This document shows, one piece after another, positions 44,438 to 55,876 of a stretch of DNA of 64,000 bases. How positions within the stretch are numbered: the first letter of the stretch is position 1; each line of letters begins with the position of its first letter. The notes beneath the pieces are model-generated. The model made no database searches. It had not been told where the DNA came from and was given only the letters and a program-made list of their open reading frames with translations. Source of the DNA: Taudactylus pleione (Eukaryota; Chordata; Amphibia; Anura; Myobatrachidae); the NCBI GenBank assembly GCA_031769625.1, contig JAUIMM010000213.1, positions 3,589,001 through 3,653,000 on the forward strand, written 5' to 3'. The translations under genes were made by a program, and so were the position numbers.

Positions 44438-45862
44438 TCAGCAGATAGAGCTTTCTCCTGACTTGGAGGCTGGTGAAGTTTTGGCAACAGCTATCTGACA
44501 ACCGCTTGTGACGTGGCTCATAACCTTATGCTTGAGCTGAGATACTTGCTCACGCAGGAGACTGGCAGTGGAAGCCAGGTCAGAGTTTTGGGACTTGAGT
44601 ACCTTCACCTTCTCCTCCAGGCGTGCAATACGCTCCAACTTTCTTTTACGGCATTTTGAGGCAGCAATTCTGTTCCTCAGTCTCTTCCGCTCTGCCTTGA
44701 TACGCTCCTGAGTCTCCAAATCAATTGGGGATAGTGTCGGTGGTGTGCTTGCATCTCCACCACCAGGTGGTGCACTGGACTGTGACACATCAGGTACTGT
44801 TTGAGGCTCATCTAGAGGACCCCTTACCGTATGCAGACGGTTGATCCCAGGGAAGTGGAGCTGTACTGTGGGTGTGCTACTAGCAGAATTACCAGTATAG
44901 CTACCTACAGGAGAAGGTTGAGGAAGAGGAGGACTAAGCTGCGTACCAGCTGCAGCTGGGTTAAAACTACTAAGGTTAGTATAGACTGGTACCTCCCCAG
45001 TTGGATGTAGGGAGCGAGTTGGGTAAGAAGGGGAACCTGTAGCAAGAGTAGATGGTGAAATAGGTACTCCCAGTAACTGGTTCTGTTTGTGTAGGTCAGC
45101 CAAGGCCTTTACAAAGCCATCTGCAAAGCCTTCCTGCTCTTGTGTGATTGCCTGCTGGTTGCGGTAAAGAAAGGGATGTGGTACTGTGGTAGCAGGCACT
45201 GTAGTACCCTGCAGTGGCAGTGCAGCAGAAACAGCACCGGTATTGTTGCTGGTTGTGGCAGAAAGACCAGGGTTGGCAGCCTGGATTAGGAGATGTTCCA
45301 GTTCTGGAGGAGAAAGCTTAAGCAGGTTCAGAGCAGCAGATGAAGCTGTAGGGAGGAGAGAAACATCTGATGAAGTGTTTGCACTATTGCTACTGCCTGA
45401 TGTACTGTTTCCTGCTACTACCTCAGCTGTACCACCTTCTCCTGTAGCTGGCACTGGGTTAAGGTTATTCCCAACCACCACTTCACAACTGCTTCTTGAA
45501 GAATCACCCATTTCACCAGTCCCATTCTGCATCAATTTCAGTACATCGCTGCCATGGGTAATTACCTCCAAGAATCCAACAGGCATGACAGCAGGTGGAA
45601 CAGAGGCTGCTGTCACTGCAACCATGCTTTTTTTTTTAAGGTTGCTACTTTGGATGATGATATTGGCACTTATCAGCTTGTGCTCTGGGGTGTACCTTAT
45701 CCCAGTCTCTCCTCCACTAGCTTGGTGAGTTCCTGGTGTATCGCCTGAAGAACTGCCACTATATCCTGAAATTTGAGTATAATCCTGCAAATTCAGAGTA
45801 TCCTCGTGATAAAATGGGGGCTCCATTTTCACATGATCAGTGGTAGTGCTTGTCATCATCAT
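44438..45862 (-). CDS. Jun-family bZIP (AP-1) transcription factor, single exon, 474 aa
   Basis: The uninterrupted frame runs from ATG 45862 to TGA 44438 without intron, as in vertebrate jun genes. The C-terminus holds the bZIP: DNA-contacting basic region around residues 388-410 ([13 protein letters not shown], with the N-x-x-A-x-x-C-R signature) and a leucine zipper at about 414-442, followed by SHVTSGCQ. It should dimerise with Fos, ATF or Jun proteins and bind AP-1/CRE sites in the nucleus. Family blocks upstream: PPFYHED (15-21), delta-like [15 protein letters not shown] (180-194), [20 protein letters not shown] (243-262), [10 protein letters not shown] (291-300), DEPQTVPDV (351-359) and the phosphorylation-rich [13 protein letters not shown] (373-385). 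At 474 residues it is longer than typical JUN, JUNB or JUND (about 310-350), with Ser/Thr/Asn-rich insertions. Traits of JUNB and JUND are mixed, so I do not assign a paralogue. The start could be one of three adjacent ATGs or the ATG at codon 13 (KMEPPFY). Confidence 0.95.
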   Translation of the reverse strand: MMMTSTTTDHVKMEPPFYHEDTLNLQDYTQISGYSGSSSGDTPGTHQASGGETGIRYTPEHKLISANIIIQSSNLKKKSMVAVTAASVPPAVMPVGFLEVITHGSDVLKLMQNGTGEMGDSSRSSCEVVVGNNLNPVPATGEGGTAEVVAGNSTSGSSNSANTSSDVSLLPTASSAALNLLKLSPPELEHLLIQAANPGLSATTSNNTGAVSAALPLQGTTVPATTVPHPFLYRNQQAITQEQEGFADGFVKALADLHKQNQLLGVPISPSTLATGSPSYPTRSLHPTGEVPVYTNLSSFNPAAAGTQLSPPLPQPSPVGSYTGNSASSTPTVQLHFPGINRLHTVRGPLDEPQTVPDVSQSSAPPGGGDASTPPTLSPIDLETQERIKAERKRLRNRIAASKCRKRKLERIARLEEKVKVLKSQNSDLASTASLLREQVSQLKHKVMSHVTSGCQIAVAKTSPASKSGESSIC

Positions 45863-46190
45863 TCTTTTACCAGCTATTTCAATAAGAGGTGATATATGCT
45901 GTGAAAACGTACTATTGGCCTCTTCAACTACCTCTATATAAATAGTTTATACGTTTATGTTTTTGCTATCCTAACACTTCCATTCACAATCCAGCGATGG
46001 GTAAATGATGTGTATCTAGTAGGCAGCAACCAGAAAAACAAAGCTTGCAATGATAATTACTCTGTAGTATGACACACAAGCACTGGAACAGAAATCGCCA
46101 ACTTCAGAGAGGATAGTTTTCTTATCAGGAATGACCTATGAAAGAAAAATACAGATTTTATTAACTGGAGAGTAAATAAGAAAATGCAGC
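45863..46190 (-). promoter_or_regulatory. 5' flank of the jun-family gene with TATA/MEF2-like element
   Basis: On the minus strand, ctatttatatag (45945-45934) lies about 75 bp before the ATG. It resembles both a TATA box and the MEF2 site known from jun promoters. A CCAAT-type ggccaat lies nearer the ATG (about 45919-45913), which is not the usual order, so transcription may start farther upstream. Perfect AP-1 or CRE sites were not seen in this interval. Confidence 0.35.
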
Positions 46191-46215
46191 ACTGCTTGAA
46201 TGGCAACATGGAGCT

Positions 46216-46494
46216 CAGGGCCGTAACTAGGGTAGTGCGACCTGGACCATGGCACAGGGCACCGCAGGGCAGGAGGCGCTGTTTGGGCCTGACAATTTTC
46301 TGTTTATTATCATTCTCACTTGTAGCTTCCTCTTATTTTATCCCCAGCATCTCCTGGCCTCCACTATCTCTTCCCTGCCCCTTCCCCATGAGGCCATTCC
46401 CCTTTTTTGGGTGCTTTATGTCCCTATTTGAAAAATAGGGGGGCCAAAATGCTCTTTCTGGCACAGGGCACCAAAAAGTCTAGTTACGGCTCTG
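46216..46494. mobile_element. hAT-type MITE ('gggccgtaactag' family)
   Basis: An exact 8-bp duplication atggagct (46208-46215, 46495-46502) flanks termini cagggccgtaactag and, reversed, cagagccgtaactag. The unit lies about 350 bp upstream of the jun start codon. Confidence 0.85.
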
Positions 46495-46628
46495 ATGGAG
46501 CTATACATTAAGTCACTTACATTCTATGCATGAATGACAGGTAGGTGAATATCTAAATACTATAGTGAAACAGAACAATCCGTGCACATGCACAATGTTG
46601 TATTACACACAGAAATAGGCATGTGAAA

Positions 46629-46667
<39 letters not shown>

Positions 46668-46668
46668 T
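46629..46668. repeat. (TA)n(CA)n microsatellite
   Basis: About ten TA units run directly into about ten CA units. Confidence 0.95.
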
Positions 46669-47384
46669 AACAAGTGTAAGTAATCACCCAGCCACCATAC
46701 TGGGATTAGCACATCTACATGACACGGACTCTGTGCGGAGAGATACTATAACCCCTATGCAGCAACTTACCCCATGGGGGAGAGGAGAGGTGTCCACTAA
46801 TGTCACTATCGCTGTGTCCAAGGAAACTGAAATTGTACAGAGTTTTGGCAGACAAAATCTACATAAATCCTTAGTATGTTCAGGGACTATGATGAGCGCA
46901 GTTGTGTTACTGGAGCGTATGAGGGTTAGCACCAGTCCTGCACAAGTAGGCCAGGAGCGGATCTATTCTTTTCTTTTATATGCATTTTAGGATACAAGTT
47001 GGTTCAGATTGTTCTTTGCTTGGTGAATGTGGGCTGGCAAATTGAAGTGTTATATTGTGCTCACATGTAAAAACAAGGTTTTGCAGGTGCAGATGTGTAC
47101 ACACTCGTCTTTGAAGGAGTCACCCCAATCAGCCCCTCATGGTGCACCACATCCAGTGAGACTGTTAGCGACCTTCGTCTTTTTTTGATATGCAAAGCTT
47201 GTATATCTGTGTGCGACTGAGCCTTTAAATTTGTATACGAAGTGCTACAATGTAGCGGACAAGGCTTTTTTCATTCCAGGTTCCGTTGTGCTTCAGATAC
47301 AAACTCAGGTGCACACAAATATACAAATGTTGCATATCAAATTAATCAGCGCAGTCTGCTGGTGCGTTATAGTCGCATCTTACT
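46669..47384. other. no recognisable feature
   Basis: Mixed sequence without gene or repeat that I recognise. Confidence 0.4.
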
Positions 47385-47700
47385 ATTATTATTATTCATT
47401 TATATGGAACCACAAGTGTCCCGCAGCGCCTTACAAGGTACATAAACAAAAAGTTGACCAGTGACTTACTGTACAATACAATACAATACAGGACATGGAT
47501 AATCTACATTGCTACATTAGCGACCATAACACCCACATAAGCAGCAGAGCATAAGCAACCAAGTGTTAGGTGCCCTAGTGGGAAGTAAGAAGTAGTTGAA
47601 AGTAATGTAAGGAGAAGCACAAGAGGGTAGAGGGCCCTGTTCGTAAGAGCTTACATTCTAAAAGGGAGGGGCAGACAAACAGGTGTGACACAGATCTTAT
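47385..47700. repeat. interspersed repeat ('cagcgccttacaa ... agagcttacattcta')
   Basis: The order tattattatt, tttatatggaaccac, gcagcgccttacaaggt, gggccctgttcgtaagagc, ttacattctaaaaggg is a pattern I recall as common in amphibian and other vertebrate genomes, probably a SINE or LINE tail. No class is proven here. Confidence 0.5.
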
Positions 47701-47707
47701 TGCGACT

Positions 47708-48590
47708 TAGGCCCGTATTCAATTACAGGCGAAAACTCGTTATTGGCGATAATTTATCGCCGATGATGTAATTTTCACCTGTTGTAATTATCCCCGTATT
47801 CAATTACAAAGACTTTTCGCCAGTGCGAAAAGTCTTTGTAAAAAAACGGGGATAAGTTTTCTCCAGCCTTTAGCTAGCGAAAAAAAAAGTGCAGAATTGA
47901 GGTTTAGAGGTGCAGGCTTAAAAAAAATAGCCTGCACCCCTGGGAATGCCCCGTAAAAACAATATGTGTCAAAAAAAAAGTTTAAAAAAATTTGGGACAC
48001 CCCAAAAAATTTACTTGAATTTTGGGGTTAAAAAAAAAATGGGGGACCAAATCCTAAAGTAGCTAAATAGATTCCAGAGGGGTTCCAAAGTATGCGGCAG
48101 GTGTTTTCTTCATTGCGGGTAGTAGCGGCAGGTGCATTTTTGAAGAATTTATAAAAATCATTTTAGGGACTTAAAAATATGCTTGCACCCATTTTCATGT
48201 ACCCCAAATTTGATGGGCAAAGTTATTTCCCCCCCCAAAAAAAACTTAAATGCTATTCTTCATCACCTTCTTCACAGGCACATTTATGCACCTGCCACGG
48301 CTATTTAAAAGCCTAACTTCTCTTCAGCAGGTAAAAACGAGTGATCCCTCATGTCTGGACATCTTTAGGGGGGCCAAGGATGATTTCCCGGAAATTGACA
48401 GGTTTTTCGCCGCTTCAAGTTTCGCCGGGCCCCCTTTTCACGTCCATAGGAATTCAATACGGGGATAATCGGGCACACGTGCGATACTTTTCCGCCTAGA
48501 AAAAAGGCAAAGGAGGCGAAAAGTCTGGACTTTTGCCCTCAAACTAGTTGCATTTACGGCAAAAAGACGCCTGGCGCTAGCAGAGTCTCA
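47708..48590. mobile_element. MITE with cccgtattcaatta termini, nested or compound
   Basis: An inner pair of ends, ccccgtattcaatt (47792-47805) and aattcaatacgggg (48451-48464), encloses 670 bp. An additional copy of the left terminus lies at 47710. A hairpin (aaagacttttcgc / gcgaaaagtcttt) sits near 47808-47837, and an echo of it near 48517. The interior is rich in A-runs and non-coding. Confidence 0.6.
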
Positions 48591-50591
48591 AGGAACCTGA
48601 CAACTCACTTACATCAGGCATGTCGCACAGCGTGGCTTATTGAGGCTAGATGTATGAGGACACATCTGTACAACACATGAATTTGCTTTAAATGTGGTGC
48701 CTAAGGAGAACTTGTGGGCTTCTAAACATAACCCAAAGGGAATAGTATATATTTAAATATTGGCTGCATTTGCTAATACAGTAGAACCCTGTCTAACAAA
48801 TGCTAGTCACAACAGCCACAATGAGGATTAGTGCGCATCAAACCGAATGTACACAAAACATGCATGCCGCCTCATGTCGTCTGCCTCTTTTAAGGCACCG
48901 CCCCCTCCCCACACACACATATGTATTATCCCAAGCAACACTCTTACTGTACATTGTTCTGCTGCAGCTACAGTGAAATCCAATTCATTCAGGAACTGTT
49001 TAATGCACAGACAGTTACACATTAGGTCCCACATGCACCCACCTGATGACAATGTGAGCATCATGGCAATAGATGGAGATAGTCTCAGTACCTCCTCCAT
49101 GGACCTAACAGACTACTGTAAAAATAAGAGACAGGAGGGAGAAGAGGGGCAGGTGGGTGACATGGGGGGACAGCAGGGCTGAGAAGGTGAAGAGAGACGG
49201 GGTATATAGAGACAGTGTAGTGGGAGGGAAGGAAAGTGGGAAATAAAACAAATAGACAAAAACAGGAGGGAATAAAAGGGAAAGAGAAACAGAGAGATGG
49301 CATCGAAAGACAGAGAGACATCACCAGGCTGGAGTACAACCACAGAATCTATAGCTGATGTACATGATGCAGTCAGCTGTCTGCAAGCAGAGCAGTCCTG
49401 TGTTCCAATCCCTACAACCCTATAGTGATCCTAACACTTGCAGTAATGGTTAGTGCTAAACTTTAAAATCTCTGTCTGTGGGAAACAGAGAAATATAGTA
49501 AAAATAGCATATATCATTCCAAATAATTGTAGCTGTGTTAGATCACCTTTCCAATGGCCTTATGTGAACAAATATAACAATAACCAGTGTCTTTAGCAAA
49601 GAATTAACTGTCCATGCATACATTAATTCCGGTGTTAGTAGTTCCAAGTGACCATAAATATTAGTCAGCTGTCTGTGTCTGCACACTCAGCATTAAACAG
49701 TCTGCATTTAACTCACAGCTTGAATCAAACTGTGTGATGCAGGCAGTGATATATACGGCAGACACTGCCCTGGGAGTCTCAGTAGGGTGCAGGGCAGGCT
49801 CATGAGCTTCGTTCCGCACTCGATAGATCCAGACTGTGGCAGACAGTATAATCAATCTAAAATCTTTGATCCCGGCAAAGCATACAGAGATTACAAACAG
49901 CCAGTATGGGAACCTTACGCCACTCCACTGCTTGTGGGGGACAGATTGCTCACATCCACACGATGCTACGTGGGGGCGATCGCCCCCTCTGGATCGGGCA
50001 CTGCCGGTGGCAGCGTCACATTCCCCCATCTACTTTCTCATCCTCCAGATAAATCACACTCCTCCCCAGCCTCACCAGCCCCTGTGCTCCTTACCTGTCC
50101 AGTGTTTCCACTATGAATTCTCGGAATTCCCTGATGCGACCTGTTTTTTCCTGGTCAAAATCTCAAAATTCCTGGTGTTTCCTCTGCATATTCCGTTTAG
50201 TTATAACACTGTAATAGATGCTTCAAAAGCCAAAGTTTATGTCAAAGCTTACAACATGATAGTCCCTGCATTATTTTCTTTGTTTGTGCAGTCTGCAAAA
50301 AAGCTAGAGTGACTAGATTCCTGCTGCTGTTGCTGCTTGCACTGTTCAAGTACTCCACCCCTCCCCTCTCCATTCCCTTCCCCTTTCGTTTCTCCAGTCT
50401 CCATTCTCCACCCCCTCCCCTCATCTCCTCACCTATGCTAAGTGGCCATAGAGAATAGATTGAAGTCCGAACCTCTTCGAATCCCAGATTTAAGTGAATT
50501 TAAAATCATATACACATTTTTGGTATACTGTACAACTGACTTTTATTATTTTTATTGACTTGCAGTTGCAAATGCAGGTATATTCTCCAGG
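48591..50591. other. no confident gene; purine-rich tract and mixed sequence
   Basis: 49120-49330 is purine-rich on the plus strand, 50335-50435 pyrimidine-rich. The longest open frame (158 codons, 49836-50312) has no domain I recognise and no splice context that would support it. I call no gene. Confidence 0.4.
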
Positions 50592-50700
50592 GGGATGTAG
50601 TGAAAAGGTCAACAATGACAATGTCAGCACTAATGTTGACAATTTTGATGTTGACATTGTTACAATGTCAACAGGTGTGACGCTATTCTAAGGATTTAAC
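50592..50700. repeat. fragment of the 'gggatgtag ... gtcaac' MITE family
   Basis: gggggatgtagtg is followed by repeated aatgtcaac / gttgacatt words, as in 27225-27658. One end only. Confidence 0.45.
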
Positions 50701-50935
50701 ACCAAACAATTAAGATAATTAAATGTTAAGGCAATCCAACAAGACAAATTATTATTAATATCCTAGGCAGGGCCAGAATGGCCATCTGGCACTTCTGTTA
50801 TCTGCAGAGAGACAGGGGCGTGTTGTGAGGCCATGCTCCCACGACTAGTGACACACCTCCGTGAGGTAAGGCATGGCCACTCCCCCTACGGCGCGCGTGC
50901 ACAGAGGAATGCCACAGTTCATCCCTGATCCTAGA

Positions 50936-51394
50936 CCAGTGTTCTCAAACTCGTTTTAAGGAAGCCTATGCTTGTGTACAGGTCAGGTGGTGTATACTCA
51001 AACTGACAAGTACTAAAAACTAAAATTAGTGTTTACACTTACCGTGTTTTTTTCCCAATTAATGGTGAAAAATGTCCCCTGTCAGGAGTCGGACCCTCGG
51101 GAAATTGATTGTAAAAATGGGAAAAATACATTTTGGAAAGAATTTTATTTTTTTTGTCTTAAAATGGCAGCTGACTGTCCTGCCTATTGGGGCAGAAGCA
51201 TGTCACTCAATGTGACTTTAAAATCTGTATTTACTGTAGTCTAACAGTCCAGGTTTTAGAGAGATCCTCCATACTTAACAGTCCAGGTTTTAGAGCTATC
51301 CATGCTTAAACACAGAGGACATTAGTATCTCAGTCAGTTTGATTATACCATCTGTGCACAAGCATGGACAGCAAGCGTACCGGAGGACACAATA
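50936..51394. repeat. fragments of the 'ggttctcaaac / cagtccaggtttta' hAT MITE family
   Basis: gtgttctcaaactcg at 50939 is a left terminus; cagtccaggttttagag occurs twice at 51247 and 51283. A right terminus is lacking, so the copy is broken. Confidence 0.5.
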
Positions 51395-51568
51395 GGGGTC
51401 TATTTACTACTTTGATGGAGATAAAGTGGAAGGAGATAAAGTGCCAACCAACCAGCTCCTAACTTTCATTTTTCAAACACAGCCTGTGACATGGCAGTTA
51501 GGAGCTGATTGGCTGCTATTTTGTCTCTGTTCACTTTATCTCCAACCAAGGCTTAGTAAATAGACCCC
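51395..51568. mobile_element. palindromic MITE with gggtctatttacta termini
   Basis: Ends ggggtctatttactac and, reversed, ggggtctatttactaagc. Arms share tggagataaagtg and the gctcctaact / agttaggagctg pair with the copy at 15807-15982. Confidence 0.75.
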
Positions 51569-51618
51569 AAAGTTTAAGAACCACACAAGTCAACTCCTAG
51601 AGAATATTTACAATAGAA

Positions 51619-51755
51619 CAGGCCTGGCCAACCTGTAGCTCTCCAGCTGTTGTGAAACTACAAGTCCCAGCATGCTTTACCAGCTGATCAGTGGAAGGGC
51701 ATGCTAGGTCTTGTAGTTTTACAACAGCTGGAGAGCCAGAGGTTGGTGAGGTCTG
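51619..51755. mobile_element. short hAT-like MITE ('ccagctgttgtgaaactaca' family)
   Basis: Inverted arms of about 55 bp contain gctctccagctgttgt and ctacaagtcccagcatgc and nearly fill the 137-bp unit, giving an almost complete hairpin. The flanking octamers (caatagaa, caatgtta) match at 5 of 8 positions, perhaps a decayed duplication. Confidence 0.7.
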
Positions 51756-51763
51756 CAATGTTA

Positions 51764-53805
51764 CTTCTTCATAGTCAGGTGTAGTTCAGGCACTCACAGT
51801 GTTATAGGAAATATAAAAAACTAGATATTTAGTTACTATCTGCAAACTCAACACAAATGCTTATTAAAAGATCACAAATGCTTATTAAAAGCAAATCCTA
51901 GCTACTGTCTAGGACAGGTGTTATTGCTGGACTTTATCCCATTCCAATCCCAACAGAAAAAATGAACAGCGCTTAGGGTACATAAATAACAATAATATAC
52001 ATAGAAGTAGAAGTTGAACAATAAATACTAAGCTGGTATAAAAATTGTATTGGGTATGAATAATCTCCCTAAAAACATAACAACGGTAGACAAAAGCTAG
52101 GTTTAGGTATATATTATTTATAGATAAACATTTCAGATTCAAGTTGTCTGGCTTAAGAGCCAACAAAAATATACAAGTAATATCACCACCAGTTTGCAGC
52201 ACATAAGTTTGATGGGGGCATATTTATCATCACTAAAAGATTAACTTTTACTTACTTTTCCATTGAAAATGTAAGTGTCGGGTCCATTCATCACATAGGT
52301 AATGCAGTAGATATCAAGGATATCTGCTGATTACCTATCACTCCTGATCTGGACCGCTGTCCCCATACTGTAATATAGGTATGTTGCAAATATCTCATTT
52401 GACAAGCTCCGAAATAAAAAAAAAATCGGAACTCTTTAATGTAAGTGTATGTCATCTCAGGCTGCAAATGACTATACAAGCTGCTGTTTACAAGGCAGCT
52501 TGTGCGAGAGTGGGATCTTCTATTTAGATCCTTCCCTGTTGATGCTGCAGCTCCTCCCCCTCCCCTCTCTGTGTGGAAGGCTGCATTGCTACAAAGCAAG
52601 TATCACAGTGTGACAAGCAAATCTCACAGAACAGGGGTGAATGTGAAATACACAATGGTGCCTGCGTGTGTAACTTTGAATGTGATAGCTGCTCTGTGCA
52701 AATATAAAAGGGGATAATTGGCTTTGTTAGATTGCTGTCCTACATCATCAGCTACATGTACAATGTAATAGAGTAGCCAATGAGAAGGAAATGGTATGTG
52801 AAGGGAGGATTGTGGAGACTGACAGCTCGTGACATCACATAGGGGCATGTACTCGTTCGTGAGATGTAAATAAGTCCTGGGCAGCTAGTGAGACAGCATA
52901 GACTCTAATGTGTTAAAGAATCAGAGGTTATTCCCAGTGTAACACATGATACTGTTCAAACTGTCAGCTAGTTACAGATACCAGAGTTTACTGATCACAA
53001 GAGAATGTGATATGGCTGCTCCACACTAGGAGAGATTTCAACCATTGCATATTCCCTGGCTTATTGAGGTGCGTACACAGATGGACCGGAGAGATATGAA
53101 GATTGATAAGGATGCGGGCCTGTAGGTGATATTTTAAGCCCTTCAGAAAAGCTGCCAATGCAAATACAGCTGCTTTTTGGAAGCAGTGACTATATGCAGC
53201 TGGGTGATGAATAGCCCCGGTATTTAAGTGTTGCACAATTTTCAGCACAGCAAGGTTGAAACTAGACTAACACTGCTGCTAATATGAACATCATGAATAT
53301 ATTACTATAATACACCAACAGCAGCATATAGCAGGAGCACTAACTTTTTTTATTAGGCACGTAATCAATGAGCTTGGAGGAATCATTTTCAAACACTTCA
53401 AAAATAGTCTGTACAGTATCATCATGCCACGTACTAGGCTTGAACTATGAAGAGACGTATGATCTCAGACTTGTAGCTGAAATGACATTGTTCTGTGCAT
53501 AGGGGTCAAAATCAGTGGTGTGGGTAATATACATACAGTATACCTGTCTCTTCTAAATGTTGGCATTTTTAGGTTTTCTATGTATGAGTACCATACAGGG
53601 AATAGCCATTTCCAGATCAGTATGAGGATCCTGTTGAAAACATACGGTAGGTGTACTACTGTAACTACACACATGAGAGAAGTACAGTACAGAGGTAATA
53701 AATATAAACCACAGGGATCTTTAGTGCCCCAACCAGTGAGCAGCCCATTGCTCCAGACTTCAGTGTTCAAAATCACAACTTCACGAAAGTTCAGAATAAA
53801 AGTAG
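51764..53805. other. no recognisable gene
   Basis: Mostly unique-looking sequence. At 51858-51890 the string atcacaaatgcttattaaaa follows an almost identical copy, a short direct duplication. At 52212-52370 a 'gggggcatatttatcatc' string may be a MITE end. Open frames up to 115 codons show no domain. Confidence 0.4.
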
Positions 53806-53970
53806 TTCTCAATCTCAGTCCTCAGGACCCCACATAGGTCATATTTCCAGGTCACCAAGCAGGTGCACAGGTGTATTCATTACTCACTAACACATGTTAA
53901 AATATCCATAGGTGGAGCTGATTATTTCACTTGTGATTATATAGACAGATCCTATTTCAGTGATTAACTA
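53806..53970. repeat. fragment of the 'ggttctcaggacccc' hAT MITE
   Basis: gttctcaatctcagtcctca and the following order (caggtcaccaagcaggtgca, attactcactaacacat) match 21960-22147 in inverse orientation. One terminus is missing. Confidence 0.6.
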
Positions 53971-54436
53971 TTATAGAATAGAACACTATACACAGATTAT
54001 ACAACATATTCTTTTAACTGTGTAATGATAATTGAGAAGGCACAAGACATTATAGACATACAGCCCTAATATGTGTATCTACCCCTCAATCAATAGTACA
54101 GTGTCATATTCAATATATTGATTGCTGGGTGTCTGATGGTTGCTGGTAAGTTGTAACTGGTTTAATGATGTGTCTTTTTCATCTTTGGGTGAACAACAAA
54201 TACTACAGTCTAAACAAGATAGACATAATTTAATGGCATGCCAGATTCCAACACAGTTTGTGTCACACTCACTCTGCATGGTTCTGTTCGGAATGAGTGG
54301 TGGGCTGCTGGCCGTCTTTGCAACTGCGTGCTACTGCTGATGGTGTGTGCAGAGCTTCACTCAGTGATGGTCATATGCAGACAGAGTTAAACACCCTTTA
54401 AGTATCCTGGATTTAACCACTAGAGTTCTATAAATG

Positions 54437-54748
54437 GGGATAGGGTCAATATCCCAGCAAGTGGGATAACTGCGCTTAGAATAACGGTATCGGAATCCTG
54501 ACACCTGTCAGAATCCTGATGCCGGCATCATAAAGGTAAGTAATAGGGTTAGGGGGAGGATTAGGGTTAGGCACTAGGCAGGGAGGGTTAGGCACTAGGG
54601 TGTGTTAGGTATGGGGTGCGGGGAAGGAGGGATAGGGGAAGGGTTAGGATACCTACAGACAGGTGTCGGTATCTTAAACCTGTCGGGAAACCGGCATTGG
54701 GATTTTGACACCAGGGACCCCGAGCGCCGGCATCCTGTACCCAACCCC
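54437..54748. mobile_element. hAT-type MITE, 'gggttgggtat' family
   Basis: The octamer tataaatg flanks both sides (54429-54436, 54749-54756; a leading c is also shared). Ends ggggatagggtc and, reversed, ggggttgggtac. Interior agggttaggcactag strings are family-typical. Confidence 0.8.
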
Positions 54749-55200
54749 TATAAATGTTTTATGTACATTTTCTAATATATTTATCTCGTCCCACCCATTG
54801 CAGTGCGTTGACTATCATTTAATGCTCTATTACAGTACATTTAGTACACAGTATAGGGAACACAAGACAAAATTAAGCTTTGACAAGGTTACAGTGCCTA
54901 TAATTAACCAGAAAGTATCCTGCTTAGAGCCTGACTACATTACTGTCAGCAATGAAAGACCTTGTACACATATGTGTTATTTTATATTGTATGAAAAATA
55001 ATTAAATGTGCAGTAATTCTGAGGTCCAAAAAATAATGCAAACATATGGACCTATACACACACACTTTCTATCAAACATGCACTTTGCTTTGGTTTCCAT
55101 TTAAGGATGGTCATAACTTCTTTAGCGAGTGACATTCGTACAGTAGTTAGCTAACAGTGGTACATTTATCTTACCATTTATCTTTATGACTGTACTCACA

Positions 55201-55377
55201 ATGGGGACCCAACAAAACCTCTTCGACTTCAGCAAAGACTTCCAGGCTTTGCTGCATCCCAGGCAGGTTTTGTCGCCTGCAGTAGGACTGTCCTACATGC
55301 TCGTTAGTCAGCAGTCAGTTGCCAGCAGCGTTAGGCTGCCAGCAACAGAGAAGACCGCAGTGAATTTCGCCGGACAG
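55201..55377 (+). other. possible coding exon ending at a perfect splice donor
   Basis: From an ATG at 55201 a 59-codon frame (starting MGTQQNLFDFSKDFQALLHP) runs without stop to 55377 and ends exactly at CAG|gtaagt, a full match to the donor consensus. Base composition is GC-richer than the flanks. I recognise no domain, and I find neither a clear upstream promoter nor a downstream exon. It could be a first coding exon, a lncRNA exon or chance; the frame stays open past the donor as well. Confidence 0.3.
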
Positions 55378-55876
55378 GTAAGTGACATTAAACACAAGCA
55401 CCATATTCATAAGAATTACAGTGATACCAGTGGCGGATCCATGTGGGGGAGCCCTGTGCGGGATAGGGAAAGGTCATGACAGACCAATTATGGCCCAGGT
55501 TGACACATATCTCTTTATTTTGAAATCAGGCAGAATGATAGCATTACACCAGGCATGGTCGGCTTTTACACTGGCCTCACATGGGTAGTTCCTTTTGCTT
55601 GGTGTACAGAAAGCACCAGGTGCCAGGTTCAATGTCCAGTGTAAATCAAACAAAAGAAACAATTCAAGATTCTCAGAATAATAAATAATTAATATATATT
55701 GATTTCCAGCAGCTACCAACAATTGAGGATTACATGTTCTCACATATAACACAAAATAGAGATGTGGAAAGATGATATTGAAAAATTCAACAGTAAATAA
55801 ATATAAATGAAATGTAATTAAATAAACAGCATATAAAATACCTCCCGGGAGTGGGACAATACACAATATTAATAAC

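Noticed and set aside
45186..45728. Plus-strand 180-codon open frame
   Set aside because: It is the shadow of the jun-family coding sequence on the opposite strand.
49787..50312. 109- and 158-codon frames near a GC-richer patch
   Set aside because: No domain, no splice or start support, and two overlapping frames are open at once, which points to composition.
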